This document shows positions 18,648 through 27,427 of a stretch of 51,541 bases of DNA, one piece after another. The position numbers were made by a program, and so were the translations under genes. Below the pieces are notes generated by a model. That model searched no databases and was not told the origin of the DNA. It saw only the letters and a program-made list of their open reading frames with translations. The DNA lies in assembly GCA_013152755.1 (NCBI GenBank), contig JAADFR010000138.1, positions 1-51,541 on the forward strand. Reading direction: 5' to 3'. The stretch comes from Alphaproteobacteria bacterium (GTDB lineage Bacteria > Pseudomonadota > Alphaproteobacteria > Sphingomonadales > Emcibacteraceae). Within the stretch, counting starts at the first letter, position 1. Each line of letters starts with the position of its first letter.

Positions 18648-20057
18648 ATGAGTAAAGACAGGCAGGTAGAGACCCGGATTAAATGGCTGGAAACACTGGA
18701 AAAATTCAGATTGGACTTCGATGGCCCCGGATCGGAAAAATATTGGTCGCCGGAACTGGACACCATTTCACGCGACCAGTTACGGGTTGTCCAGAATGAA
18801 AAAATCAAGGCGGTAGCACCGTTCTTATATGAAAACAGCCCCTTTTATCGGCGACGCTTTGACCGTCTTGGACTGGCACCGACTGATATATCTTCGGTGG
18901 ACGACCTTGCCAAATGGCCGGTCGTGGATAAATCTGAGATGATGGAAGATGCCGCCGCTAACCCGCCTTACGGAACCTATAGCACCATGGATTCAGAATT
19001 GTGGCAGCAAAGGGGTTGGATGATGTTTTCTTCTTCCGGCACCACAGGTGTCCCGCGTGTTTGCCGTTATTCGCAAATAGACCGGGAGTATTGGTCATGG
19101 GCCAATGCACGTGCTTTATACGCCATGGGTATGCGATCTAATGATACCATGTTTATTTGTTCAGGTTATGGTCCCCATGTTTTTGCCTGGGGCGTTCAAT
19201 ATGCTCTGGAGAAAATGGGCATGGGCATGATTCCCGGTGGCGGTATGAACAGTCGTGCCCGGGCAGATATAATTGATCGTTTCAAACCTACGGTCTTGAC
19301 TTGTACGCCGTCTTACGCCCTGCATTTAGGACGTGTAATGCAGGGAAAAGGGCTAAATCCTGCCGCAAGCTCAATTCGCCTTGTATTTGTTGGCGGCGAA
19401 CCTGCCAGTGGCATACCAAATACACGCAAACGAATAGAAGAGCTCTGGGGGGCGAAGCTTGTGGAATTTTATGGCTGCACGGAGGCCTCCCCCCATAGTG
19501 GCGGTTATTCCTGTACATCCTCAGCAGAAGACGAGACATCAATCACCACTCATCTGATGGAAGATATTCAGGTCTGGGAACTAATCGACCCCTATAACAA
19601 TCAAACAGTGCGTTCCGGGGAACGGGGGCTGACCGTCTGTACAAATTTAAATTCTGAAAGTTCCCCGCAGCTTCGCTTTCTCGTTGGAGATTATACAGTT
19701 TTTAACCATGATATATGCTCCTGCGGGCGCAGTCATGTGCGCGCAGTAGGGGCATTCTCGGGGCGGGTGGATGATCTCATAAATCTTCGCGGCATAAAGA
19801 TGTATCCAACCCAGATCGAAGAAGCTGTCCGCGCTGTGGAGGGTATAGGGGATGAATATGAGGTGGTGATTATCACGGATGACGCGGGCCTTGACCTTAT
19901 GAATATCAGGGTGGAACATGCCGATGCAGAGGTGGCAGATAAGGTCGCATTGGAAATTCAAACCCGGTGTGAAGTTCGGGTCAATGTTGAAGTATTACCA
20001 CTTGGTGTCTTGGCCAAAACAGAGTTTAAAGCAAATCGAATTAAGGATTTAAGATAA
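18648..20057 (+). CDS. PaaK-like acyl/aryl-CoA ligase (AMP-forming)
   Basis: A 469-residue member of the phenylacetate-CoA ligase branch of the ANL superfamily. The AMP-binding P-loop is MFSSSGTTGVPRVCRYS (residues about 126-142). LVFVGGEPAS, FYGCTEASPHSGG, FSGRVDDLINLRGIKMYP and the C-terminal KTEFKANRI follow. It would activate a carboxylic acid to its CoA thioester with ATP. It follows the amidohydrolase by 36 bases with an AGGAGG ribosome site, and ends the methyl-transfer operon. Activation of an aromatic acid before or after demethylation is inferred; phenylacetate itself is not implied, since no paa genes are present. Confidence 0.8.
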   Translation: MSKDRQVETRIKWLETLEKFRLDFDGPGSEKYWSPELDTISRDQLRVVQNEKIKAVAPFLYENSPFYRRRFDRLGLAPTDISSVDDLAKWPVVDKSEMMEDAAANPPYGTYSTMDSELWQQRGWMMFSSSGTTGVPRVCRYSQIDREYWSWANARALYAMGMRSNDTMFICSGYGPHVFAWGVQYALEKMGMGMIPGGGMNSRARADIIDRFKPTVLTCTPSYALHLGRVMQGKGLNPAASSIRLVFVGGEPASGIPNTRKRIEELWGAKLVEFYGCTEASPHSGGYSCTSSAEDETSITTHLMEDIQVWELIDPYNNQTVRSGERGLTVCTNLNSESSPQLRFLVGDYTVFNHDICSCGRSHVRAVGAFSGRVDDLINLRGIKMYPTQIEEAVRAVEGIGDEYEVVIITDDAGLDLMNIRVEHADAEVADKVALEIQTRCEVRVNVEVLPLGVLAKTEFKANRIKDLR

Positions 20058-20066
20058 GATTACGGA

Positions 20067-20096
20067 CATTTCTCATGCATTTTTATATGAGAAATG
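20067..20096. terminator. hairpin between convergent ligase and MarR genes
   Basis: A 10-base stem, CATTTCTCAT against ATGAGAAATG, encloses a 10-base loop between and just inside the convergent gene ends. No long T-run follows, so it is only a candidate bidirectional terminator. Confidence 0.4.
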
Positions 20097-20600
20097 ATCT
20101 ATATTATCCTTCATTATTCTCATGACTTTCAAAAGCGTTTCAAGGTCCTCAGGATCAATACCCTTGATTAGCTTACTCTCCCTTTTAAGGGCGACGACAA
20201 TAAGCCTGTCATGGAGTTCGTATCCTTTGGCATTCAACCACCATATTTTCCGGCGGGTATCAGCTTTGGAAGCTTCAAAATCCAGATGGCCAAGGTCATG
20301 GAGACGTTTTAACGCACGGCTTGTGGAGGCTTTATCGAGGGAAAGTATCTGACAGATGGTGGATGCTGGAATGCGGGGTTCGATGGCCAACATCGATATG
20401 ACCCGCCATTCAACAATGCCGATTCCAAAAGTATCAATATAATATTGGGATGATCCACGTGACAGGGCGTTGTTTAAGACTAAAAGGTAAAATGGAATAT
20501 AAGATGATATATTAATAATGAGACGCCCATCCCGCGTTTTAGTAGGTTTGGAAATACGTCCTTCCGGGCATATAGGGCTTGTTGATGTCGAATCTTCCAT
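20073..20600 (-). CDS. MarR-family transcriptional regulator
   Basis: A 175-residue winged-helix regulator. After a poorly conserved N-terminal tail, GIGIVEWRVISMLAIEPRIPASTICQILSLDKASTSRALKRLHDLGHL gives the helix-turn-helix (residues about 73-120), and the wing follows in SKADTRRKIWWLNAKGYEL. MarR proteins usually respond to aromatic acids or their CoA esters. It is convergent with the acyl-CoA ligase at the end of the corrinoid operon, so it is the best local candidate to bind the TTG-N6-CAA dyads at 9288 and 10393-10442. The 135 bases upstream are AT-rich and hold no gene. Confidence 0.85.
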   Translation of the reverse strand: MEDSTSTSPICPEGRISKPTKTRDGRLIINISSYIPFYLLVLNNALSRGSSQYYIDTFGIGIVEWRVISMLAIEPRIPASTICQILSLDKASTSRALKRLHDLGHLDFEASKADTRRKIWWLNAKGYELHDRLIVVALKRESKLIKGIDPEDLETLLKVMRIMKDNIDHFSYKNA

Positions 20601-20736
20601 GAAATATTCAATCTTATATTATTTGTTATTACCTGCTTTATTTTTTAGAAGAGCTATATCAAGATTGGAACCTGCCCTTTTGTGTTCGTTATACATTATG
20701 AAAATTTTAGCCGCAAGTATCTTTAAAACACGAAAC

Positions 20737-22119
20737 TTAAATCAGGTGACGGATCAGGGCATGCAAGCGTGCGGCCACCACCGGCTTGTAAATAAGGGGC
20801 AGTTCTTTTGCCTCTAGCACATCCACCAACCCACTGTCCCGGTCACTGGTGATAATAATAGCAGGGATAGGGTCTGAGAATTCCGCCCGGATTTCCGCCA
20901 CGGCGTCAATACCGGTATCATCCCCGTTCAGGTGATAATCGGCTATGATAATATCCGGCGTTTGATCCTGCTCGATAAGCTGGGCCAAAACCCCATCGGC
21001 GGAAATATCCGTGACCGTAGCGCAGCCCCATTTCCCCAGCAGGGCCTTCATCCCGTCCAACACATCCTCGTCATTATCAATGACCGCGATAATGCGACCA
21101 CCAAGGCTGCTCTCCGCCACAATGTCCGCCGCGCGGGCTGTAAAGGGGCTGACCGCCTTATCTGCGTCACCTTGCGGCAGAATAATATTGAATATGGATC
21201 CCTTGCCATAGGTGGAGCTGACCGTAATCTGGGCGTCCAGAAGTGCGGATATACGTTTTACGATCGACAGGCCAAGGCCAATACCGCGCCCGCCGATGGC
21301 ATGGTCCTCATGGACCTGAATAAATTCCTCAAAAATACCTTCGAGTTGACTGTCCCGGATGCCGATACCACTATCCGCCACCTGAATGACGACTTTGCCC
21401 TGTCGCACCCGGCAGCCAACCACCACCCCGCCCGTCTTGGTATAGCGAATGGCATTGCTGAGGAAATTACGCAATATGGTTTCCAGAAGACGCGGATCAC
21501 TGTAAACAACATGATTGCTGGCCACCATACGCACGTTGAGGTCTTTCTCCTGCCCCGTCTGAATATAATCCGGTACTATGCTGCCCAGAAAATCCTGTAG
21601 CCTGAAATGACAGAAGGTGGGGATAATGCCGCCCGCATCCAATTGAGAAATATTGAGCAGAATACTGAGCAGATCGTCCAGTGCGTCCAGTGAATTGCCG
21701 ATCCGGGCCACATAGCGGGCATTTTCCGCGCTCAATTCACTGCCCGCCAGAGACCCGGCGAACAGGCGGGCCGCATTGAGGGGCTGGCGCAAATCATGGC
21801 TGGCCGTGGCGAGGAATTTCGTCTTGCTTTTATTGGCTTCCTCCGCCTGTTTCTTGGCGATTTGCAGTTTCTTCTCTACCTTCTCCCGCTCATTCAATTC
21901 TTTCATCAGACGCCGGTTCAGGTCGCTCAGCTCATTGGTGCGCTGATTGACGGTTTCTTCCAGCTTTATGGCGGTCTGAAAGATGGTAAAGCTGTCCTGC
22001 TGCTGATCCATCTCCTGTTCCACCCGGTCCATCAAAACCTGTACCGTCTTATTCAGACGGGCATTTTCCATGATCAGTCGCTTGATTTCCTCGTCGCTCA
22101 GGCGGCGTTTATCCCCCAT
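20737..22119 (-). CDS. hybrid histidine kinase with C-terminal receiver (NahK-like)
   Basis: A 460-residue soluble sensor kinase with no membrane segments. It has an N-terminal coiled coil (residues about 1-95, rich in Glu, Lys and Gln heptads) and a HisKA domain with the H-box ATASHDLRQPLNAARLF. The ATPase domain has the N-box FLSNAIRYT and the G-boxes DSGIGI and GRGIGLGLSIV. The receiver has acidic residues in VIDNDED, phospho-acceptor Asp in IIIADYHLNGDD and Lys in YKPV. It overlaps the FIST gene by 11 bases. FIST proteins of the NosP type control such kinases in Pseudomonas, so it is likely the output partner; its own target is unknown. Confidence 0.87.
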   Translation of the reverse strand: MGDKRRLSDEEIKRLIMENARLNKTVQVLMDRVEQEMDQQQDSFTIFQTAIKLEETVNQRTNELSDLNRRLMKELNEREKVEKKLQIAKKQAEEANKSKTKFLATASHDLRQPLNAARLFAGSLAGSELSAENARYVARIGNSLDALDDLLSILLNISQLDAGGIIPTFCHFRLQDFLGSIVPDYIQTGQEKDLNVRMVASNHVVYSDPRLLETILRNFLSNAIRYTKTGGVVVGCRVRQGKVVIQVADSGIGIRDSQLEGIFEEFIQVHEDHAIGGRGIGLGLSIVKRISALLDAQITVSSTYGKGSIFNIILPQGDADKAVSPFTARAADIVAESSLGGRIIAVIDNDEDVLDGMKALLGKWGCATVTDISADGVLAQLIEQDQTPDIIIADYHLNGDDTGIDAVAEIRAEFSDPIPAIIITSDRDSGLVDVLEAKELPLIYKPVVAARLHALIRHLI

Positions 22120-23263
22120 CAGGCTCTCCCCTGCCGATGGCGATGCAACAGAAAGAATTATTCATATGGATCGTATTATACTGCTCGCCAAAACTGGCAA
22201 AGCCGATAACATTATTTTCCATATAAATTTGAGAGATGGCAGGCAGCAATCCCTGCTCCTCACAGATCATTTTACGCGCCGCACAGTCGCAGCCCAGCAC
22301 CAGATCAAGGGGGCCAATTTCGGCCCTGATTTTGGCGAATAAATCCGCCGTATTGACAATCGGGTCAGAGGGCCGGGCAATGGCACAGACCACTCCCTTG
22401 CCGATGGCACAGGCAAAGCGGATATTCTGTTGTTCATGATTTATATCCACCACCCCGCGCGAGTAAAATTTTCCGCCAATTTTCATCAGGATCGGATGGT
22501 TGCTGCAGGTGGAAATCGACAGGTCTTTTTCGGCCACACCGCACAGCCTGGCATATTCCTGCGTTGCAGGCAGGCCGTTGATTTCATAGACTATTCTGGT
22601 GACCGGATCAGCCTCTGTAATCACGGCCCGGGCATCACCGGCAATATAATGATGGGTATAATGAACCTGAAAGGGCAGTTCCGTATGGATCAGCATAACC
22701 ACCGCCCGATCCCGCGCAAAACTGCCTTTATAAAACAGGCTGGTATTTTCCAGATCCCAGTCATCGGCGGTGGAGCCCCCCACCAGCGGAATATCGCCGA
22801 GCTGACTGCCAATAGAGGCCGCAACCCGTTCCTCCGCATTGCTCAGGCCATCTATGAGCATAAAGGCAAATGTATTATGACCATTGGCATGGGGTATGGT
22901 TTTTTTCAGGTCGGCCACCAGCCCCGCCCCCGCATCAATGCCGTCCTGAATTTTAAAATTGCCGATTTTATGAATGGCCCGGCTGACAATACTGAAATGG
23001 GCGCGCGGAAAGGCAACCCCCGTAATACTGTCCTGTCGATAGCCCAGAGGGGTAATTTCACCGGCGGTGGTACATCCCACCAGCGGAATATCCCCGAACT
23101 GCCGTGACAGGGCCGCTTCCAGCCGATCCAGATCATATTTGGGTGAACAGAAAAACACACATAACGCCGGGTCGCCGTCCGTGCCGCAAAGCTGCTGATA
23201 AAGCTCACCCACGGCATCATCCTCATCCGGGGACAAAGAAACGGCTTTTTTGATGATGGTCAT
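22109..23263 (-). CDS. FIST-domain sensor protein (NosP-like)
   Basis: A 384-residue cytosolic protein with FIST_N (residues about 30-220) followed by FIST_C (about 225-365). Typical segments are PLVGCTTAGEITPLGY, PLVGGSTADDWDLE, LVLGCDCAARKM and VIGFASFGEQYNTIHMNN. FIST proteins next to hybrid kinases include the heme-binding nitric oxide sensor NosP of Pseudomonas aeruginosa, which controls NahK. The present pair has the same order and overlap. NO or heme binding is inferred from family and context; no ligand residue can be assigned safely. It is co-directional with the aldehyde dehydrogenase 46 bases upstream. Confidence 0.85.
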   Translation of the reverse strand: MTIIKKAVSLSPDEDDAVGELYQQLCGTDGDPALCVFFCSPKYDLDRLEAALSRQFGDIPLVGCTTAGEITPLGYRQDSITGVAFPRAHFSIVSRAIHKIGNFKIQDGIDAGAGLVADLKKTIPHANGHNTFAFMLIDGLSNAEERVAASIGSQLGDIPLVGGSTADDWDLENTSLFYKGSFARDRAVVMLIHTELPFQVHYTHHYIAGDARAVITEADPVTRIVYEINGLPATQEYARLCGVAEKDLSISTCSNHPILMKIGGKFYSRGVVDINHEQQNIRFACAIGKGVVCAIARPSDPIVNTADLFAKIRAEIGPLDLVLGCDCAARKMICEEQGLLPAISQIYMENNVIGFASFGEQYNTIHMNNSFCCIAIGRGEPDGG

Positions 23264-23309
23264 ACGATCCTTCTCCTGCTCCTATTGTTGCACAGAAGAA
23301 CGTAAAAAA

Positions 23310-24815
23310 CTATGCCATGATACAGACGGATTTTGTTTCCAGATAACCTTCTAATGCCTGCTGTCCCATATCCTTGCCAAAGCCTGACTGTTTATAGCCG
23401 CCAAAGGGCATCACAACGTCAAGGATATTATGGCAATTGACCCAAACCGTCCCTGACCTGATCTTTGGCACAATATTGATAATATTACCCACATCGCGGG
23501 TCCAGATACTGGCCCCAAGGCCGTAGACCGTATCATTGGCCAGTTTGGCGACCTCGTCAATATCCTGATAGCGTTGGACGCACACCACCGGGCCGAAAAT
23601 CTCCTCGCGCACCACTTTCATATCCCGGTTGGTGTTGGCCAATATGGTCGGTTCGACAAAATAGCCCTTGTCGCCGCGCCGACCGCCGCCCGCAACAACC
23701 TCTGCTCCCTCCGCGCGGCCACTTTCGATATAGCCCATCACCCGGTCAAACTGTATCTGGGACACCAGCGGATTGATCATATTTTCCGGGTCAAGGCCGC
23801 AGCCGATTTTCATACCATCTGCCGCCTCTGCCAGCCCCGCGATCACCTCATCATACAGGTTATCCGGCACAAACAGGCGCGACCCGGCACAGCATACCTG
23901 CCCCTGATTAAAGAATATGGCACTGGCCGCACCGGGGATGGCGACCTCAAGATCCGCATCGGGCAGGATAATGGCCGGGGATTTACCGCCCAGCTCCATG
24001 GTGACATTCTTCATGGTATCCGCCGCTGCCTTAACGATGATCTTGCCCACCTCGGTCGATCCGGTAAATGAAATTTTATCCACCTCCGGATGAACGGTCA
24101 GCGCCGCGCCCGCCGTATGGCCGTAGCCCGGAATGATATTCACCACCCCGTCCGGGAATCCCGCCTGACAGACCAGTTCCCCCATATAAAGCGCGGTCAG
24201 GGGTGTTTCCTCCGCCGGTTTAAGCACCACTGTGCATCCCGACGCCAGTGCCGGGCCCAGCTTCCACGAACACATCAGAACCGGGAAATTCCACGGAATG
24301 ATCTGACCCACAACGCCCACAGGTTCCCTGAGGGTATAGCCCAGAAATTTCGCATCGGGCGCATAGGGCACCGACAGGGGCAGGACATTACCGGTAATTT
24401 TGGTCGGCCAGCCCGCCATATAACGGATGAAGTCAATGGCAACCTGAATATCCACCGCCCGGGCAATGGCAACATTCTTACCGTTGTCCAATGCCTCAAG
24501 CTCCGCCAGAATATCGGCATTTTCCTCCATCAGGTCCGCCAACCGGTGCATGCAACGCTCCCGCGCCGTAGAGGTCATGGCGGGCCAGGGGCCGTCATCA
24601 AAGGCTTTGCGGGCCGCCGCAACCGCCCGGTCTATATCTTCCTTGTCACCCTCGGCCACCTGCACAATGACCTCCCCCGTGGCGGGGTCCAGCGTGTCAA
24701 ACATCTTGCCGCTGGCCGATGTCACCCACTGCCCGTTCAGGAGCATCTTGCGGGGGGATGAAATAAAATCTTTGGTCGTGTCGCTTAAATTGCTGATATT
24801 TTCTGCTGTTGTCAT
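23310..24815 (-). CDS. NAD(P)-dependent aldehyde dehydrogenase
   Basis: A 501-residue class 1/2-type aldehyde dehydrogenase. It has [19 protein letters not shown] (Rossmann), the general base Glu in MELGGKSPA, and the nucleophilic Cys in [23 protein letters not shown] and [17 protein letters not shown] lie near the C-terminus. Its gene is divergent from the TonB receptor and amine dehydrogenase genes, and upstream of the FIST and kinase genes on the same strand without a terminator. It would oxidise the aldehyde made from primary amines by the quinohemoprotein amine dehydrogenase, or that from alcohol oxidation; specificity cannot be read from sequence. Confidence 0.9.
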   Translation of the reverse strand: MTTAENISNLSDTTKDFISSPRKMLLNGQWVTSASGKMFDTLDPATGEVIVQVAEGDKEDIDRAVAAARKAFDDGPWPAMTSTARERCMHRLADLMEENADILAELEALDNGKNVAIARAVDIQVAIDFIRYMAGWPTKITGNVLPLSVPYAPDAKFLGYTLREPVGVVGQIIPWNFPVLMCSWKLGPALASGCTVVLKPAEETPLTALYMGELVCQAGFPDGVVNIIPGYGHTAGAALTVHPEVDKISFTGSTEVGKIIVKAAADTMKNVTMELGGKSPAIILPDADLEVAIPGAASAIFFNQGQVCCAGSRLFVPDNLYDEVIAGLAEAADGMKIGCGLDPENMINPLVSQIQFDRVMGYIESGRAEGAEVVAGGGRRGDKGYFVEPTILANTNRDMKVVREEIFGPVVCVQRYQDIDEVAKLANDTVYGLGASIWTRDVGNIINIVPKIRSGTVWVNCHNILDVVMPFGGYKQSGFGKDMGQQALEGYLETKSVCIMA

Positions 24816-24920
24816 TGCACAGGTTCCCTATATTTCCATTTGCCCACAAGTATGACATGGGCGCGGATATTAAATAAATTAGACCTTGGCATCGTATTTC
24901 CCAATCTCAGCAGCCGTCTA

Positions 24921-24936
24921 TGATACTATAGTATCA
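24921..24936. promoter_or_regulatory. perfect 16-base palindrome in divergent promoter region
   Basis: TGATACTATAGTATCA is a perfect palindrome in the 220-base gap between the aldehyde dehydrogenase (minus) and the TonB receptor/amine dehydrogenase genes (plus). Further TGATA-like half-sites follow (GGTATCA, TGATAT). It is a likely operator for either or both units; no regulator gene is adjacent except the FIST/kinase pair. Confidence 0.5.
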
Positions 24937-25035
24937 GGTATCAGCTTTGATATATCCCTTTGTCTAGGTTGGCGCGGGCATTGTGAAAAGTTATTCTACA
25001 TAATGTGGGAAAACCATAATCATAGGGAGAAAAAC

Positions 25036-27345
25036 ATGACCAGACAATTTAGAGATTCCATAACATCAAAGAAATCACGCCTGCTGGCCGGGGCGGCAAT
25101 GGTGGCCATCATCACCGTCGCACAGTCGGCATCGGCCCAAATGCTCATGGAAGAAGTGACCGTGACCGCGCAGAAACGGTCCCAGTCCGCACAGGATGTG
25201 GGAATTTCCATCACCGCATTTTCACGGGAACAGCTAGAGGCCATGGGCTATACCAATGCTCAGGAAGTTACCGCCATGGCCGCCGGGGTCAGCACTTTGC
25301 AACCCAACGGTGAAGCCAATTATTCCATCGGCATTCGCGGCGTGGCCAATAATGATTTTACCACCAACGTAGAAAGCCCGGTGGCCATTTATGTGGATGA
25401 GGTCTATATCTCCCAGATGTCCGGCGCGGGATTTATGCTGTTTGACATTGAACGGGTGGAAATCCTGCGCGGGCCGCAGGGCACATTGTTTGGCCGCAAC
25501 GCCACTGGCGGCCTTGTCCATTATGTAACCGTAAAACCCGGCGAGGAATTTGGCGGGTACGGCAGTGTCACTTACGGCAGCTTTAACCGGCTCAAGGTAC
25601 AGGGCGCAGTTAATTTGCCGGTTAATGACAAGCTCGCCGTGCGGGCCTCCTTCTCCACCCATCAGGGGGATGGCTATGTCACCAACCGCCTGCAACCGGA
25701 TCGCAAGCTGAATAATGCCAATGAAACGGCCGGACGGCTTCAGTTTTTATTCACCCCCAACGAAGATGTGGAAATCCTGCTGAACGCCCGTTTTGGCCAG
25801 CAGGACATCCGGACCGGTTTCTTTGAAAATGTATCCGCAGAAAATCCTGATGGACTATTAACGCCGACTGTGCCCAATACAACTCTCGGCGGTTATCTTG
25901 ATAATGACGGCAATGTTTTCGCCGGAGATTATGATTCGCCGGGGCGCAATAAGCTTGATACTTATGGCTTCAGCGGTACAGTGAACTGGGATCTGGGCTG
26001 GGCCGAGTTGACCAGTATTACAGATTTTCAATCAGTAAAACGGAACTATATTGAGGATTCAGATGCCTCGCCAGTAAAATTCTTTAACTTCTTCCTGACC
26101 ACGGATGCGCAGCAATTCTCGCAGGAATTCCGCTTGGCCGGAGAGACAGAAAATATGAAATGGGTTGGCGGCTTCTATTATATGGATCTGGATATTAATG
26201 ATACCAACGGTGCCATAGCGCCGGGATTGCTGGCAGCTTTTTTCGGTCCCATTGACGTTATTGGTTTTAACGGCATTAAAAATCCCTATCAAACAAAAGT
26301 CAAAACATGGTCTCTGTTTGGTCAGGTCGAATATGATGTGACAGACAAGTTAGCCCTGATTGCCGGGTTCCGCTATATTGCCGAGAAGAAAGACCATTTC
26401 TACCGGGATGTGTTATTCTTATACCCTGATACCTCCGTTAACGGACTGGACCCCAATGCCATTGAGGTCGCCGATGCATTGACGCCGTTCGCAGGGAAAC
26501 GCAATGACAAAAACTGGTCCGCAAGATTGCAGGCGAACTATCGGCCAAATGATGATGTTTTGCTTTATGCCAGTTGGAACCGGGGGGTTAAATCTGGCGG
26601 GTTTAACGCGCCATTATTGCCAACAGATATTTTCGTAACCGATAGTTTCATGAATTACCGCCCGGAAAAGCTGGATGCTTTCGAGGCCGGTTTCAAGGTT
26701 GACTTTGCAGATGGAAGAGCCCGCATAAACGGATCGGCCTATTATTATGACTATAATGATTATCAGGCCTTTGCCATCATCGGACTGGATACTTTCACCC
26801 TGAATGCGGATGCCAAGAACAAGGGCTTTGAGCTTGAATTACAGATGAACCCGACCGAAGGTATGGATGTGCAATTCGGTATTGCCTATATTGATGCGAA
26901 AGTCACCAACGTGCCCGGAATTACTGTCGATGTCGCGACACCGGCGGGAACTGTAAGTGCCATTCGTCCGGGAGCCACGGTTCGTCCGGTACAAACGCCT
27001 AAATGGAATTTAAACGGCCTGATCCGTCATGAATTTCCGGTAGCCTCCGGCGCCATTGCCTTGCAGGTCGACGGCCAATATCGCTCCGAACATACCTTTG
27101 GTCTGTTAGAAACACAGGCCCTGACTGAAAACGGTTATTTCGTTGGTAATGCCTCCATTACCTATCTGCCGGAAGATCAGGATTGGAGCCTGCGCGTCTT
27201 TGTCAAGAATATCACCGATGAAGAATATCTGCTTCAGACCTTCGACCTGTCCGGCACGCTGGCCAATGGCGGGATTTTTGGACTGGTCGAGCAATATTAC
27301 GGCAAGCCCCGCACATGGGGTGCCAATATAACCTTTAACTTCTAA
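25036..27345 (+). CDS. TonB-dependent outer-membrane receptor
   Basis: A 769-residue receptor. It has a signal peptide (residues about 1-32, ending SASA), a TonB-box-like MEEVTVTAQKR, a plug domain (QDVGISITAF through the IERVEILRGPQGTLFGRNATGG motif), and a long beta-barrel ending in the aromatic residue of ITFNF. ATG 25036 was chosen because GGGAG lies just upstream and a signal peptide begins there. It precedes qhpA by 82 bases, so it may belong to the amine dehydrogenase operon. The ligand is unknown; the barrel is of the sphingomonad type often used for plant- or lignin-derived molecules. Confidence 0.88.
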   Translation: MTRQFRDSITSKKSRLLAGAAMVAIITVAQSASAQMLMEEVTVTAQKRSQSAQDVGISITAFSREQLEAMGYTNAQEVTAMAAGVSTLQPNGEANYSIGIRGVANNDFTTNVESPVAIYVDEVYISQMSGAGFMLFDIERVEILRGPQGTLFGRNATGGLVHYVTVKPGEEFGGYGSVTYGSFNRLKVQGAVNLPVNDKLAVRASFSTHQGDGYVTNRLQPDRKLNNANETAGRLQFLFTPNEDVEILLNARFGQQDIRTGFFENVSAENPDGLLTPTVPNTTLGGYLDNDGNVFAGDYDSPGRNKLDTYGFSGTVNWDLGWAELTSITDFQSVKRNYIEDSDASPVKFFNFFLTTDAQQFSQEFRLAGETENMKWVGGFYYMDLDINDTNGAIAPGLLAAFFGPIDVIGFNGIKNPYQTKVKTWSLFGQVEYDVTDKLALIAGFRYIAEKKDHFYRDVLFLYPDTSVNGLDPNAIEVADALTPFAGKRNDKNWSARLQANYRPNDDVLLYASWNRGVKSGGFNAPLLPTDIFVTDSFMNYRPEKLDAFEAGFKVDFADGRARINGSAYYYDYNDYQAFAIIGLDTFTLNADAKNKGFELELQMNPTEGMDVQFGIAYIDAKVTNVPGITVDVATPAGTVSAIRPGATVRPVQTPKWNLNGLIRHEFPVASGAIALQVDGQYRSEHTFGLLETQALTENGYFVGNASITYLPEDQDWSLRVFVKNITDEEYLLQTFDLSGTLANGGIFGLVEQYYGKPRTWGANITFNF

Positions 27346-27427
27346 TAACCTTATGCGGCAGCCTTTTTACTTTGACAGAAAGGCTGCCGCCCATAATACT
27401 GTCTCTCTTTACCAAACGGGAACAATC

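Noticed and set aside
22430-24761. Plus-strand frames opposite the FIST and aldehyde dehydrogenase genes
   Set aside because: They are shadows of conserved coding sequence in the opposite direction, with no signal of their own.
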